Assembly (NCBI GenBank): GCA_006844605.1
Contig: SPJN01000001.1
Location: 1 to 64,000 of the forward strand
Direction of reading: 5' to 3'
Length of the DNA: 64,000 nt
From: Hyphomicrobiales bacterium
GTDB lineage: Bacteria > Pseudomonadota > Alphaproteobacteria > SPJN01
Position numbers and translations under genes: made by a program. Of the stretch, positions 55,567-64,000 are shown piece after piece. Position 1 is the first letter of the stretch. Each line of letters begins with the position of its first letter. The notes beneath the pieces are model-generated. The model searched no databases, was not told the origin of the DNA, and worked only from the letters and a program-made list of their open reading frames with translations.

Positions 55567-57471
55567 ATGCGGTTGATGCTGACCCGTGCCAAGGCAGATG
55601 CCAGCGAAACGCTGGAACGGTTGCAGGCCGATCACACCGTTCTGCATGAACCGCTTTTGACGATCTTGCCCGGCCCTGATGCCGATGCTGTCAGCGCCAT
55701 TGTACTTGATGGTGTGCAGGGCCTTCTTGCCACCAGCTCAAACGGTGTGCGCGCGATGGCCAGCTGGCCTGAGGCGACCAAGCTGCCGCTGTTCGCGGTG
55801 GGGGATGCCACCGCCCGGATGGCGCGGGAATTGGGCTTTTCACGGATTGAAAGCGCCGATGGTGATGTCGGCGCGCTTGCTGCGCTGGTCAAGGCCAAGT
55901 GCAAACCCGCCTATGGCCCTTTGGTTCATGGCGCGGGCACGGTGCGCGCCGGGGATTTGAAGGGCGTTTTGGAAGCTGATGGGTTTCAGGTCCGCAGGTT
56001 GGCACTTTATAGGGCGGACACAGCCACAACATTAAGCACTGCGGGGCAGGCCTTTTTGAAGGCTGATAAGCCCGGCGGGGTTTTGTTTTATTCCCCCCGC
56101 ACCGCAGAAACCTTTGCCCAGATTGCCCAAAAGGCCGGGTTAAAGGGTAAGTTGGGGCAGGTCACAGCCTTTTGTTTAAGTCCCGCCGTTGCGAAGGCGC
56201 TTGATGGCATGGGGCTTGGTGACGTAAAAATTGCAGATAAGCCGCGCGAAGACGCTCTGTTGGCGCTTTTGGACAAGACGGCACAAACGCTGGCCACAAA
56301 ACAGGCCAGCACAACAAAGCCGGAGGCCCCGAAAATGGCACAGCCGCCCAAGTCGCAATCGACAAAACCCGGTTCAGCCGCGCCCAAGGTTGGTGCGAAA
56401 CCTGCCGGGTCTAAGGCTGGCGGGGCCGCAAAGCCTGCTGCAAAACCCCAAAAAGCATCCGGTGGCCGCATGGGCTGGTACGTGGCGGGTGTGCTGGCAT
56501 TATTGATTGCCGGTGGCGCGGGCACAATTGCCGGCCTGCCCTATGTGCCTGAAAATATTAAGGATCGGCTTGGCCTTGCTGCCGCGCAATCGCAGCCGCA
56601 GCTGCAGCAGCAACAAAACTTGCCTGATTATGGGCCGCAATTGCGGGTTCTGTCGCAAAAAATCAGCGCGCTGGAACAGGCCCCCGCCCCGACAATTGCG
56701 GGTGACAATGGCGGTGACCCCGCCGCTATTGCAGCCTTATCTGACCGTATTGCCGCGTTGGAAGCGCAAGACAGCACCGCCATGCGCGATGATACAGAAG
56801 TCAAAATTCTGAAAAACCGTATTCAGGCGCTTGAAAGTCTGGTCAATGATCTGGCCAATGCCCCGTCGGTTGCGCTGGTGAGTGAGGATTTCACGACCCG
56901 GATGGAAGAAATCGCGCTCGCCGCCTCGTCAGGGCGCAGTGCCGCGATCCTATCGCTGTCGGCGCTTGACCGGGCCGTGCGCAGTGGCAGCCCCTTTGGG
57001 GCGGAACTGACGGCTGCCCAAGGGTTGATCACGGATGATATGTCCGCTGTGCCGTTCACCCAACTGACTGATTTTGCTGATGAAGGGGTGATGACCCGGC
57101 GGCGTTTGGAAGATCAATTTGCCTTGCTGGCACGCGAAGCTGTGCGCGCTGCGATGGTGCCAGAAGACGCCCCGTGGTATCGGCGCTGGTTTGCCAATGC
57201 GTTGTCGATCGTGACGATCCGCCCGGTCGGTGACGTGCCCGGTGGTGATGTGCCTGCCCGTATTGCCCGCGCAGAATCTGCGCTTGATCATGATGATCTG
57301 GCTGGCGCGGTTCGTGAGGTCAGCGCCCTTGGTGGTGTGGCAGGGCGTGTGATGGCTGACTGGTTGACGGCAGCTGGTGACAGATTGATGGCCGAACAGG
57401 CATTGATTAGCCTGCAATCCATAAGCCTAGCGCCCCCGCCTACGCCCGGCCCCACAGAAGGTGAGGGCTGA
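55567..57471 (+). CDS. hemD: Uroporphyrinogen-III synthase fused to HemX/mitofilin-like protein
   Basis: A 634-residue fusion. Residues 1-243 are a HemD domain (LMLTRAKADASETLERL, LLATSSNGVRAMASW, GGVLFYSPRTAETF) that closes hydroxymethylbilane to uroporphyrinogen III. Residues 244-300 form a Lys/Ala/Pro-rich linker, 303-325 a transmembrane helix (WYVAGVLALLIAGGAGTIAG), then a glutamine-rich and coiled-coil stretch to about 445 and a mitofilin/HemX-like C-domain. An internal ATG at residue 257 with GGAGG eight bases before it could yield the membrane part alone. In relatives the parts are often separate genes. Confidence 0.93.
   Translation: MRLMLTRAKADASETLERLQADHTVLHEPLLTILPGPDADAVSAIVLDGVQGLLATSSNGVRAMASWPEATKLPLFAVGDATARMARELGFSRIESADGDVGALAALVKAKCKPAYGPLVHGAGTVRAGDLKGVLEADGFQVRRLALYRADTATTLSTAGQAFLKADKPGGVLFYSPRTAETFAQIAQKAGLKGKLGQVTAFCLSPAVAKALDGMGLGDVKIADKPREDALLALLDKTAQTLATKQASTTKPEAPKMAQPPKSQSTKPGSAAPKVGAKPAGSKAGGAAKPAAKPQKASGGRMGWYVAGVLALLIAGGAGTIAGLPYVPENIKDRLGLAAAQSQPQLQQQQNLPDYGPQLRVLSQKISALEQAPAPTIAGDNGGDPAAIAALSDRIAALEAQDSTAMRDDTEVKILKNRIQALESLVNDLANAPSVALVSEDFTTRMEEIALAASSGRSAAILSLSALDRAVRSGSPFGAELTAAQGLITDDMSAVPFTQLTDFADEGVMTRRRLEDQFALLAREAVRAAMVPEDAPWYRRWFANALSIVTIRPVGDVPGGDVPARIARAESALDHDDLAGAVREVSALGGVAGRVMADWLTAAGDRLMAEQALISLQSISLAPPPTPGPTEGEG
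56322..56337 (+). promoter_or_regulatory. Internal ribosome-binding site and ATG at the HemD/HemX junction
   Basis: GGAGG (56322-56326) and in-frame ATG (56335-56337), eight bases apart, in the linker after the HemD domain. It would start a 378-residue protein (56335-57471) with its own TM helix. The spacing is close to ideal. Confidence 0.5.
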
Positions 57472-57473
57472 TC

Positions 57474-58961
57474 ATGTTGCGCTTGGCCCGTTATTTCCTG
57501 ATCCTGCTGGTGGCGATGGGGATTGCCTTTGCCGGGGCATGGCTTGCCGATCGGCCCGGTATGATCCGCGCAGATTGGGGCGGCTATCGGATTGAGACGT
57601 CTGCTGCGGCAGCATTGATTTTGCTGATGCTGTTTTCGGTTGTGCTGGCGGGCGCTGTGATTATCATCCGAAAGGTGCGCCCTGCTGCCTTGTTGGGCCT
57701 AAAGAAATCCTATGACCGTGAGCGGGGCTATAAAGCCCTGTCACAGGGTCTGATTGCGATTGCGGCAGGGGATGTTGCCTCTGCGGAACGATTGGGCAAG
57801 CGGGCGCAGCGCCTATTGCCTGATGACGGGGCCACATTGGTGCTGACGGCGCAGGCCGCAGAACAGCGCGGCGACAGGCGCGGTGCCCAAAAGGCATTGG
57901 CATCCATGATGCAGAACAGCGAAACCCGCCTGTTGGCCCTGCGCGGCTTGATGAGCGTGGCGATGCGGGAAGGCGACAGGGATGGTGCCCGCACCCATGT
58001 GGCCGAAGCCTATAAGTTGAACAGCCGCAGCCCCTGGGTGCTTGAGGCCATGTTCACCCTGTCCTGTGAAACAGGTCATTGGGGTGCCGCATTGGATGCC
58101 CTGAAGGCGCAACAAAAACAAAACATTATTGATGGCCCGACATTTCGCCGCCGCCGTGCGGTGGTGCTGGCGGCGCAGGCCAATCAGTTGGAACAGGATG
58201 GCGATGCCCAATCCACCATCACCAGTGCCCAAAATGCCTTCCGCCTTGCCCCTGATTTAAGTGACAATGCCATCCGGTTGGTCAATCAACTGGTTGAGGA
58301 TCGGCAAAAGCGCAAGGCGCGCAAAACGCTTGATCAGGCATTGCAGGCATTTCCCCATCCTGATCTGGTTGCGCTTGATCGTGACCTGATGCGCGATGAA
58401 AAACCCGGCCAGCGGTTTAAGCGGATTGAAAAACTGTTGGGCGGCAATATCGTGGGGGCCACCGCACAACGTGAAGCCCTATTGGCGCGTGTTGATGCAG
58501 CTGTTGCAGGCGGGCTGAAAAGTCAGGCCGCAGAATTGCTGAAGACCTTGCCTGCCGGTGATCGCACGGCGCGGGCATGGCGCTTGCTTGAAGGATTGGC
58601 GCGCGCCGAAGGGGATGCTGACAAGGCGCGCGAGGCGATGTTGCACGCCGCCGCTGCACCGCGTGACCCTGAATGGGTCTGCCGCTCATGTGCCCGTCAC
58701 AGCAGCACTTGGGACGCAGTGTGCCCGGCGTGCCATGCCATTGACAGTCAGGATTGGCGTGCCGGAGAGCGCGGCCACCTTGGTCCTGCAGAAGCGGCCG
58801 CCGCCGCAACGGTAGAGGCATCCTCTGCCAAGCCTGCAAAGCGGCGCACCAGCCTTGTGGATGTGACCTATGATGTGCCTGACGATGAAGATAGTCAGGA
58901 AGTTGACCGTCAAAAAGTTGACCCTGAAGACCCGCAATCGATGGCGCGTCAAACACCCTAA
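57474..58961 (+). CDS. hemY: HemY-type membrane TPR protein with zinc-ribbon motif
   Basis: A 495-residue inner-membrane protein with two N-terminal TM segments (about 5-25 and 45-66), the HemY pattern WGGYRIETSAAAALILL, and TPR-like helices through about residue 395. A CxxC...CxxC site (Cys403, 406, 417, 420) near the C-terminus looks like a rubredoxin/zinc-ribbon motif, followed by an acidic disordered tail. HemY proteins are assigned to heme/tetrapyrrole handling by context. It starts two bases after the hemD-hemX stop. Confidence 0.92.
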   Translation: MLRLARYFLILLVAMGIAFAGAWLADRPGMIRADWGGYRIETSAAAALILLMLFSVVLAGAVIIIRKVRPAALLGLKKSYDRERGYKALSQGLIAIAAGDVASAERLGKRAQRLLPDDGATLVLTAQAAEQRGDRRGAQKALASMMQNSETRLLALRGLMSVAMREGDRDGARTHVAEAYKLNSRSPWVLEAMFTLSCETGHWGAALDALKAQQKQNIIDGPTFRRRRAVVLAAQANQLEQDGDAQSTITSAQNAFRLAPDLSDNAIRLVNQLVEDRQKRKARKTLDQALQAFPHPDLVALDRDLMRDEKPGQRFKRIEKLLGGNIVGATAQREALLARVDAAVAGGLKSQAAELLKTLPAGDRTARAWRLLEGLARAEGDADKAREAMLHAAAAPRDPEWVCRSCARHSSTWDAVCPACHAIDSQDWRAGERGHLGPAEAAAAATVEASSAKPAKRRTSLVDVTYDVPDDEDSQEVDRQKVDPEDPQSMARQTP

Positions 58962-59256
58962 GCAGATCACATCTTGAACATGAAATTGCGTTTATCCCCA
59001 GCGCGAGGGGCGTCACTGTCAAAAATGTGCAATCGCTTTGTCATGCATCCAACAAGTCGCACCCGACCGGCCACCACATATTGTGTGTCAAGATGAATCT
59101 AAACAGAGCATGTCACATTATTTTTCTCGTTCCGCTTTCGGTCCTGTTGAAACCTTTGTTTCTGGTCGTCTAAAGTCGACCTCCAACGCGTTGCCACGTC
59201 GTTGATCATATCGGAATTGAAACGGCTTGTTTCCATTGGATGCAAGATGACCGCAG

Positions 59257-59284
59257 CAAAAAAACCGCTTGCGGACGCGGGTTT
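59257..59284 (-). terminator. Minus-strand terminator-like hairpin in the hemY-rhodanese gap
   Basis: On the minus strand AAACCCGC and GCGGTTT arms around a short loop are followed by seven Ts. No minus-strand gene ends here, so it may end an unannotated RNA. The whole gap 58962-59539 has no convincing gene; a second small hairpin (CGCCAG/CTGGCG) lies at about 59291-59308. Confidence 0.4.
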
Positions 59285-59539
59285 CTGTGCGCCAGCTTAA
59301 TCTGGCGTTAAGGTTTCCCACCGAAAAGGGATGCCGCTTCATCGGCATTGTTTCCGGTTTGATTTTTCCGTTGCGGCAAGGTGTTGGGATGTGAAGCGAA
59401 GCAAGCTGATTGGTTTGTGATGTGCAGGATCATCATCCCCGGACCGCGATGACCGCGCGAAACGGGCAATGGTGATCAGGCCAAATTGGGTGACCGGTGT
59501 TCTGCCTTGGCAGGATAGTCTGTTGCGGCAGAGGGGCGT

Positions 59540-60007
59540 ATGACGCGAGACGAGATTTTGGGGAAAGTCATCCCGGCAGATGGCTATGGGGGGGATGTTA
59601 GTGAGCAGGATGCCTGGGCATTGCTGCAAGCGGACGCCAATTCCCATCTTGTTGATGTCAGGACGCGTGCTGAATGGTCATTTGTTGGCCTGCCTGATCT
59701 TGACAGCCTGAACCGCGAAATCGGTTTGATTGAATGGGTCAGCTTTCCCGACATGTCCGCCAATATTGGTTTTCAGGAACAACTGGCAGAATTTTTGCGG
59801 ACGCAACAATCGGGCGAAGAAGATGTCGTGATGTTTTTGTGCCGGTCAGGGCAGCGGTCCATTGGCGCGGCAAAGGCGGCAACGGCGATGGGCTATAAAC
59901 ATGCGCTGAATATTCTTGGCGGGTTTGAAGGTGATGCCGATGCGGCAGGCCATCGGGCGACCGTTAATGGGTGGAAGGTTGCAGGACTGCCGTGGAAACA
60001 GGCCTGA
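59540..60007 (+). CDS. Rhodanese domain protein
   Basis: A 155-residue single-domain rhodanese with active-site loop CRSGQRS (Cys101), preceded by HLVDVRTRAEWSFVG and followed by LGGFEGDADAAGHR. The NGWKVAGLPW tail is typical of a group of alphaproteobacterial rhodaneses. It could transfer sulfane sulfur; acceptor unknown. It precedes dnaA on the same strand by about 105 bp. Confidence 0.92.
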   Translation: MTRDEILGKVIPADGYGGDVSEQDAWALLQADANSHLVDVRTRAEWSFVGLPDLDSLNREIGLIEWVSFPDMSANIGFQEQLAEFLRTQQSGEEDVVMFLCRSGQRSIGAAKAATAMGYKHALNILGGFEGDADAAGHRATVNGWKVAGLPWKQA

Positions 60008-60111
60008 CGTGATCAGGTTTGGGCCGGGTGGGGGCAACCACCGGGCCGGCTTGTTGATTGGATTTATGCCCATTGGGGGATGTGATGGGCGCACAGGTAG
60101 GATGAAGCCTT

Positions 60112-61797
60112 ATGGGCGATTATAAAGGGTCTGACGCGGGTGAGGGGATGAAACCCGCCCAGACCACAGACGAACAAGTGGCTAGGTTCGGGCATGCCGG
60201 GACCAACAAAGCGCAGATAAAGGGCGACACAGAAGTGCAAGATCAGCGGGATCACCAAAAAGAACAATTGGTCGATGATGGGGCGGAATTGGAAGGCGCA
60301 TGGGCAACTGTGCGCGAAGGTCTGCGCCGGACTATCGGGGATGATACATTCAACAGCTGGATCAGGCCGCTTAGCCTGACACGTTTTGACAATGGCACGA
60401 TTTTTGTCGGCGCGCCGTCACGGTTTATGCGTGACTGGGTGATGGGCCGCTATCTTGACCAGATGACAAGCCTGTGGAATGACGCCTGGCCCGGTGTGCT
60501 GGCGGTTGATATTCATATCCGTGATCGCAGCCAGCCGGTGCGGGCGGCTGTGCAGCAAAGCCAAGCTAGCCCAAACCAATCCAGCCAAAGCCAAGCTAGC
60601 CCGGCTCAACCCTATCAGCAAAAACCCATGTTCGATGCGCCCAAAAAACCGGGTTTAAGCATGGTGCAGCCCACCACATCGTCTGGAACAGTTAAGGCTG
60701 ATGCGCACAACAAGGGCATGGCCGCGAACGCTGCGTTTGAAAATGATGAGAACGAGCCGATTGGCGCGCGCCTTGATCCGCGCTTTACGTTCGATAATTT
60801 CGTCGTCGGCAAATCGAATGAACTGGCGCACGCCGCCGCCCGCCGGGTTGCAGAACAAACGGAAATTCAGTTCAACCCGCTGTTTCTTTATGGCGGTGTG
60901 GGGCTTGGTAAAACCCATTTGATGCATGCGATTGCCCATGAGATTCAGGCACGCGACCCCAATCGTAAGGTGCTGTATCTTAGTGCTGAAAAGTTCATGT
61001 ATCAGTTCATTCGCGCCATTCGTTTCAAGAATATGGTGGCGTTTAAATCCTATTTCCGCAGCGTTGACGTGTTGATGATTGACGATGTGCAGTTTATCGG
61101 CGGCAAGGATTCCACGCAGGAAGAGTTTTTTCATACATTCAATGCCTTGATCGACCATCACCGGCAGATCATCCTGTCCGCTGACCGCTCCCCTTCTGAC
61201 CTTGAAGGGTTGGAGGATCGTATCAAGTCGCGCCTTGGCTGGGGTTTGGTCGCTGATATTCACGCCACGGATTATGAATTGCGCTTGGGCATTCTTCAGG
61301 CCAAGGCAGAGCAGGAAAGCCTGCGCCATCCTGATATTGAAGTGCCTGCAAAGGTGCTGGAATTTCTTGCGCACCGCATCACATCCAATGTGCGGGAGCT
61401 TGAGGGCGCGTTGACCCGTGTCGTGGCCTTTGCCTCGCTGGTTGGTCGCCCCATATCGCTTGAAATGGTGCAGGACGTCTTGCAGGACCTGCTGCGTGCC
61501 AATGATCGCCGCGTCACGATTGATGAAATTCAGCGCAAAGTGTCTGAATATTATTCAGTGCGTCTGTCTGATTTGTTGTCGGCCCGCCGTTCGCGTGCGA
61601 TTGCCCGGCCCCGTCAGGTCGCGATGTATCTGTCCAAGCAGTTGACCGAACGGTCATTGCCGGAAATCGGGCGCAAATTCGGTGGTCGTGACCACACAAC
61701 CGTGATGCATGCGGTGCGCAAAATCGAAGAATTGCAGGGTGCAGATACCCAAATGGCTGATGATGTGGAAATGCTGCGTCGGATGCTGGGCAATTAA
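60112..61797 (+). CDS. dnaA: Chromosomal replication initiator DnaA
   Basis: A 561-residue initiator, longer than usual because of about 60 extra residues before domain I (WATVREGLRRTIGDDTFNSW) and a Gln/Ser/Pro-rich domain II containing two SQASP repeats. Domain III has Walker A GGVGLGKTH (261-269) and Walker B VDVLMIDDVQF (about 318-328); domain IV carries the DNA-binding signature GRDHTTVMHAVRKIE. The ATG at 60112 has AGGA about ten bases upstream. No DnaA-box cluster is visible around it, so oriC is probably elsewhere. Confidence 0.97.
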   Translation: MGDYKGSDAGEGMKPAQTTDEQVARFGHAGTNKAQIKGDTEVQDQRDHQKEQLVDDGAELEGAWATVREGLRRTIGDDTFNSWIRPLSLTRFDNGTIFVGAPSRFMRDWVMGRYLDQMTSLWNDAWPGVLAVDIHIRDRSQPVRAAVQQSQASPNQSSQSQASPAQPYQQKPMFDAPKKPGLSMVQPTTSSGTVKADAHNKGMAANAAFENDENEPIGARLDPRFTFDNFVVGKSNELAHAAARRVAEQTEIQFNPLFLYGGVGLGKTHLMHAIAHEIQARDPNRKVLYLSAEKFMYQFIRAIRFKNMVAFKSYFRSVDVLMIDDVQFIGGKDSTQEEFFHTFNALIDHHRQIILSADRSPSDLEGLEDRIKSRLGWGLVADIHATDYELRLGILQAKAEQESLRHPDIEVPAKVLEFLAHRITSNVRELEGALTRVVAFASLVGRPISLEMVQDVLQDLLRANDRRVTIDEIQRKVSEYYSVRLSDLLSARRSRAIARPRQVAMYLSKQLTERSLPEIGRKFGGRDHTTVMHAVRKIEELQGADTQMADDVEMLRRMLGN

Positions 61798-61830
61798 GCC
61801 ATTTTGCTGGCCTGTTTGGGCAGCAAATAG

Positions 61831-61860
61831 GTGACACAAAAGGACTGAACTTGCTATAGT
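61831..61860 (+). promoter_or_regulatory. Promoter of dnaN
   Basis: GTGACA (-35) and TATAGT (-10) separated by 18 bp, in the 195-bp dnaA-dnaN gap. It suggests dnaN-recF can be transcribed independently of dnaA. Confidence 0.5.
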
Positions 61861-61992
61861 TTGGTCCCAGATACCCTTCAATTGTGCGATTCGGGGCGGT
61901 CTGATGGGGCCGACAATTGGCGACAACCAATCTGTCCTGCGCCCGCATAAACCGGATTGAACCGCACAATCAGTCAGATGGACCTATGACCT

Positions 61993-63111
61993 ATGAAACT
62001 AGTCATTGATCGCAACGGCTTGCTGAAATCGTTGGCACATGTGCAATCGGTTGTGGAGCGTCGCAACACAATCCCGATTCTTTCCAATATTTTGATCGAC
62101 GCCACAGGCGATGCGGTCACATTGACCGCAACGGATTTGGAAATCGCCGTGCTGGACAGTTTGGATGCGCAGGTCATGACGCCGGGGGCCACAACGGTGC
62201 CCGCCCACACATTGTTCGACATTGTGCGCAAGCTACCCGATGGGTCGGAAATCTGCCTTGATACGACAGAGGCTGAGGGCCGCTTGACCCTGTCTGCGGG
62301 CCGCTCACGCTTTGCGCTGTCTTGCCTGCCGCGGGATGATTTCCCTGTGATGGCAGATGACAGCCTGCCCACCAGCTTTGAATTGGCAGCCAAGGAATTG
62401 GCGCGTCTGGTTGACAAGGCACGCTTTGCCATTTCAACCGAAGAAACACGCTATTACCTGAACGGTATTTACCTGCATGCGGCTGATCAGGATGGCGATG
62501 CCATGCTGCGCGCTGTGGCAACAGACGGGCACCGCTTGGCCCTTGTACAGATGGCACTGCCCCACGGGGCCGAAGGGATGCCTGACGTGATTGTCCCGCG
62601 CAAAACGGTGACAGAAATCCGCAAGCTGATCGATGATGTATCAGGGACGGTGCAAATCGCCCTGTCAGATACCAAAATCAAGTTTTCTGTTGGGTCGGTT
62701 ACACTGACATCCAAGCTGATTGACGGCACATTCCCTGATTACAATCGTGTGATCCCTGAAGGGAATGACAAGATTTTGAAAGTGGATGGCGCAAGTTTCG
62801 CCGCTGCGGTTGATCGCGTGTCCACAATTTCGACCGAAAAATCACGCGCTGTGAAGCTTGCCATCGGTACAGATGCGGTAGAGCTTTCCGCCAATAGCCC
62901 CGATGCCGGTAGCGCCGTTGAAGAGATTGCCGCCAGCTATGGTGCCGAACCGTTGGAGGTTGGCTTCAACGCCAAATATCTGCTCGACATCACCACCCAG
63001 ATCGAAGGGGACGAGGCAGAATTTGTGATGGCAGACTCAGGCTCTCCCACGATTGTGCGGGATGGTGAAGATGACGGTGCGCTTTACGTGCTGATGCCCA
63101 TGCGGGTCTAG
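61993..63111 (+). CDS. dnaN: DNA polymerase III sliding clamp (beta)
   Basis: A 372-residue three-domain clamp of normal length. Typical features are MKLVIDRNGLLKSLAHVQSVVERRNTIPIL (start given in part), RFALSCLPRDDFPVM, ETRYYLNGIYLH, ATDGHRLALVQ and the C-terminal LYVLMPMRV. It encircles DNA and tethers polymerase III. It starts 195 bp after dnaA and is followed 26 nt later by recF. Confidence 0.98.
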   Translation: MKLVIDRNGLLKSLAHVQSVVERRNTIPILSNILIDATGDAVTLTATDLEIAVLDSLDAQVMTPGATTVPAHTLFDIVRKLPDGSEICLDTTEAEGRLTLSAGRSRFALSCLPRDDFPVMADDSLPTSFELAAKELARLVDKARFAISTEETRYYLNGIYLHAADQDGDAMLRAVATDGHRLALVQMALPHGAEGMPDVIVPRKTVTEIRKLIDDVSGTVQIALSDTKIKFSVGSVTLTSKLIDGTFPDYNRVIPEGNDKILKVDGASFAAAVDRVSTISTEKSRAVKLAIGTDAVELSANSPDAGSAVEEIAASYGAEPLEVGFNAKYLLDITTQIEGDEAEFVMADSGSPTIVRDGEDDGALYVLMPMRV

Positions 63112-63137
63112 CCGTATAGCCTTGTTTGCCCCATAAG

Positions 63138-64000
63138 ATGACCGCGTTTCGCGTCAATCAGCTGACACTCACGGATTTCCGTAATTACGACACCTTGCGG
63201 CTGGAGCCGGGGGGGCGTTGTACTGTGCTGTACGGTCCCAATGGGGCGGGCAAGACCAATATATTGGAAGCCTTGTCATTACTGTCGCCCGGTCGGGGGT
63301 GTCGCAACGCGGCGCTGCCTGAATTTTCCCGTCGCAATGGGCCGGGCAATTGGTTCGTCTTTGCCCGGGTTGAGGGCGCGCTGGGTGCCACTGATATCGG
63401 CACAGGCTTTCGCCCTGAAAGCGAAGGTGGCAGTCGCCGGCAATTGCGCATAGACAGCGAAACTCACGGCTCCACAGCTATATTGGGGCAGCATATGGCC
63501 GTGTTGTGGGTGACGCCCGCGATGGATCGGCTGTTTGTCGAAGCGCCATCGGGCCGCCGTCGTTTTCTGGACAGGATGGTGCTGGCGTTTGACCCAACCC
63601 ACGCCGCGCGTGTGAATGCCTATGAACGGGCAATGCGGGAGCGGGCCAAGCTGCTGAAAATCGGGCGGCAGGACCCGTCATGGTTGGCCGGGCTTGAGGC
63701 GCAAATGGCTGAACATGGGGTGGCCATTGCGGCAGCCCGCCTTGATCTGGTGGGGCGTCTTACCGCTGCGATGGTTGATGCCGCGCCTGCAGGCTTTCCC
63801 GCATTGTCGGTTGCGGTCACGGGCGGCCTTGAAGATTGGCTGGCCGAGGGGATGAGTGCGGTTGATGTCGAAGACCGGGCCATGGCCGGTTTGGAACAAA
63901 GCCGCCCCCGCGATGCTGAAGCAGGGCGCACCCAGTTTGGCCCCCACCTGTCCGACCTTGAAGTGGTCTATCTTGCCAAGGCCATGCCGGCGCGTGAATG
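63138..64000 (+). CDS. recF: DNA replication and repair protein RecF (truncated by window end)
   Basis: An open frame starting MTAFRVNQLTLTDFRNYDTL and running past the window end without a stop (287 codons seen of a usual 360-390). Walker A is GPNGAGKTN, and SGRRRFLDRM and the YERAMRERAKLLK region are typical RecF. RecF loads RecA at gapped DNA with RecOR. The ATG lies 26 nt after dnaN, so both are probably one transcript. Confidence 0.95.
   Translation, partial: MTAFRVNQLTLTDFRNYDTLRLEPGGRCTVLYGPNGAGKTNILEALSLLSPGRGCRNAALPEFSRRNGPGNWFVFARVEGALGATDIGTGFRPESEGGSRRQLRIDSETHGSTAILGQHMAVLWVTPAMDRLFVEAPSGRRRFLDRMVLAFDPTHAARVNAYERAMRERAKLLKIGRQDPSWLAGLEAQMAEHGVAIAAARLDLVGRLTAAMVDAAPAGFPALSVAVTGGLEDWLAEGMSAVDVEDRAMAGLEQSRPRDAEAGRTQFGPHLSDLEVVYLAKAMPARE

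Noticed and set aside
59118-59348. 76-codon minus-strand frame in the gap
   Set aside because: Crosses the terminator-like hairpin, has no ribosome-binding site and odd, Arg-rich composition.
58962-59539. Possible oriC in the hemY-rhodanese gap
   Set aside because: Only one weak DnaA-box-like sequence, no AT-rich unwinding stretch with box clusters.
1-64000. CRISPR arrays, insertion sequences, rRNA genes, riboswitches
   Set aside because: I looked for regularly spaced repeats, transposase motifs, rRNA signatures and well-known riboswitch cores and saw none.

Overview
The window looks like chromosomal core DNA of an alphaproteobacterium: moderately GC-rich, densely packed, with dnaA-dnaN-recF in a row, a thrS-infC/rpmI-rplT-pheST ribosome and tRNA-synthetase block, hemC-hemD-hemY, gltD/gltB and a TPR-type thioredoxin (CnoX-like). 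I cannot place it below class from the sequence alone. No insertion sequence, CRISPR array or rRNA operon is visible.

Layout. 1-1000: tRNA-Ser whose 3' end, together with its terminator, is duplicated 166 bp away; a small membrane protein; twin hairpin repeats behind lepA. 1-11.6 kb, minus strand: thrS, infC (read here from a non-canonical ATC start), then a low-GC islet holding a DUF2778/Tlde1-like putative peptidoglycan-targeting effector coupled to a small membrane protein (candidate immunity), then rpmI-rplT with their own promoter, pheS-pheT and lepA. 11.6-18.2 kb: glycosyltransferase, ABHD10-like hydrolase, SDR protein, two exported proteins, queG and a GST. 18.3-20.8 kb: copper resistance pair copA-copB. 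20.9-27.5 kb: gltD, a DUF2059 exported protein, gltB. 27.8-29.8 kb: uppP, a HAD-like protein and a PCu(A)C copper chaperone.

30-44.7 kb is an acyl-lipid district: PlsC/DAGAT-like acyltransferase, four different adenylate-forming acyl-CoA ligases, a WS/DGAT-family protein whose catalytic histidine is replaced by Gln, an alkyl-DHAP-synthase-like flavoprotein next to a diacylglycerol-kinase-like lipid kinase, and an alpha/beta hydrolase. A LuxR-type regulator follows. 46-54.6 kb is mostly small housekeeping genes on the minus strand (DUF971, Trm112-like, LON domain, CnoX, pirin, Rieske, EVE, YCII, gpsA, tsaD), with tRNA-Gly, a thioesterase and a GST on the plus strand. 54.6-59 kb is a heme block in which HemD is fused to a HemX/mitofilin-like membrane protein but carries a well-placed internal start at the junction. 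59-64 kb has a 580-bp gap, a rhodanese, then dnaA, dnaN and the beginning of recF, cut by the window end.

The points most worth checking are the effector/immunity islet inside the translation operon, the terminator-plus-tripeptide arrangement in front of pheS, the internal start in hemD-hemX, the leaderless copA promoter overlapping the gltB terminator, and the lipid district with its defective-looking WS/DGAT. All functional calls are made by eye from motifs; no database search was run.
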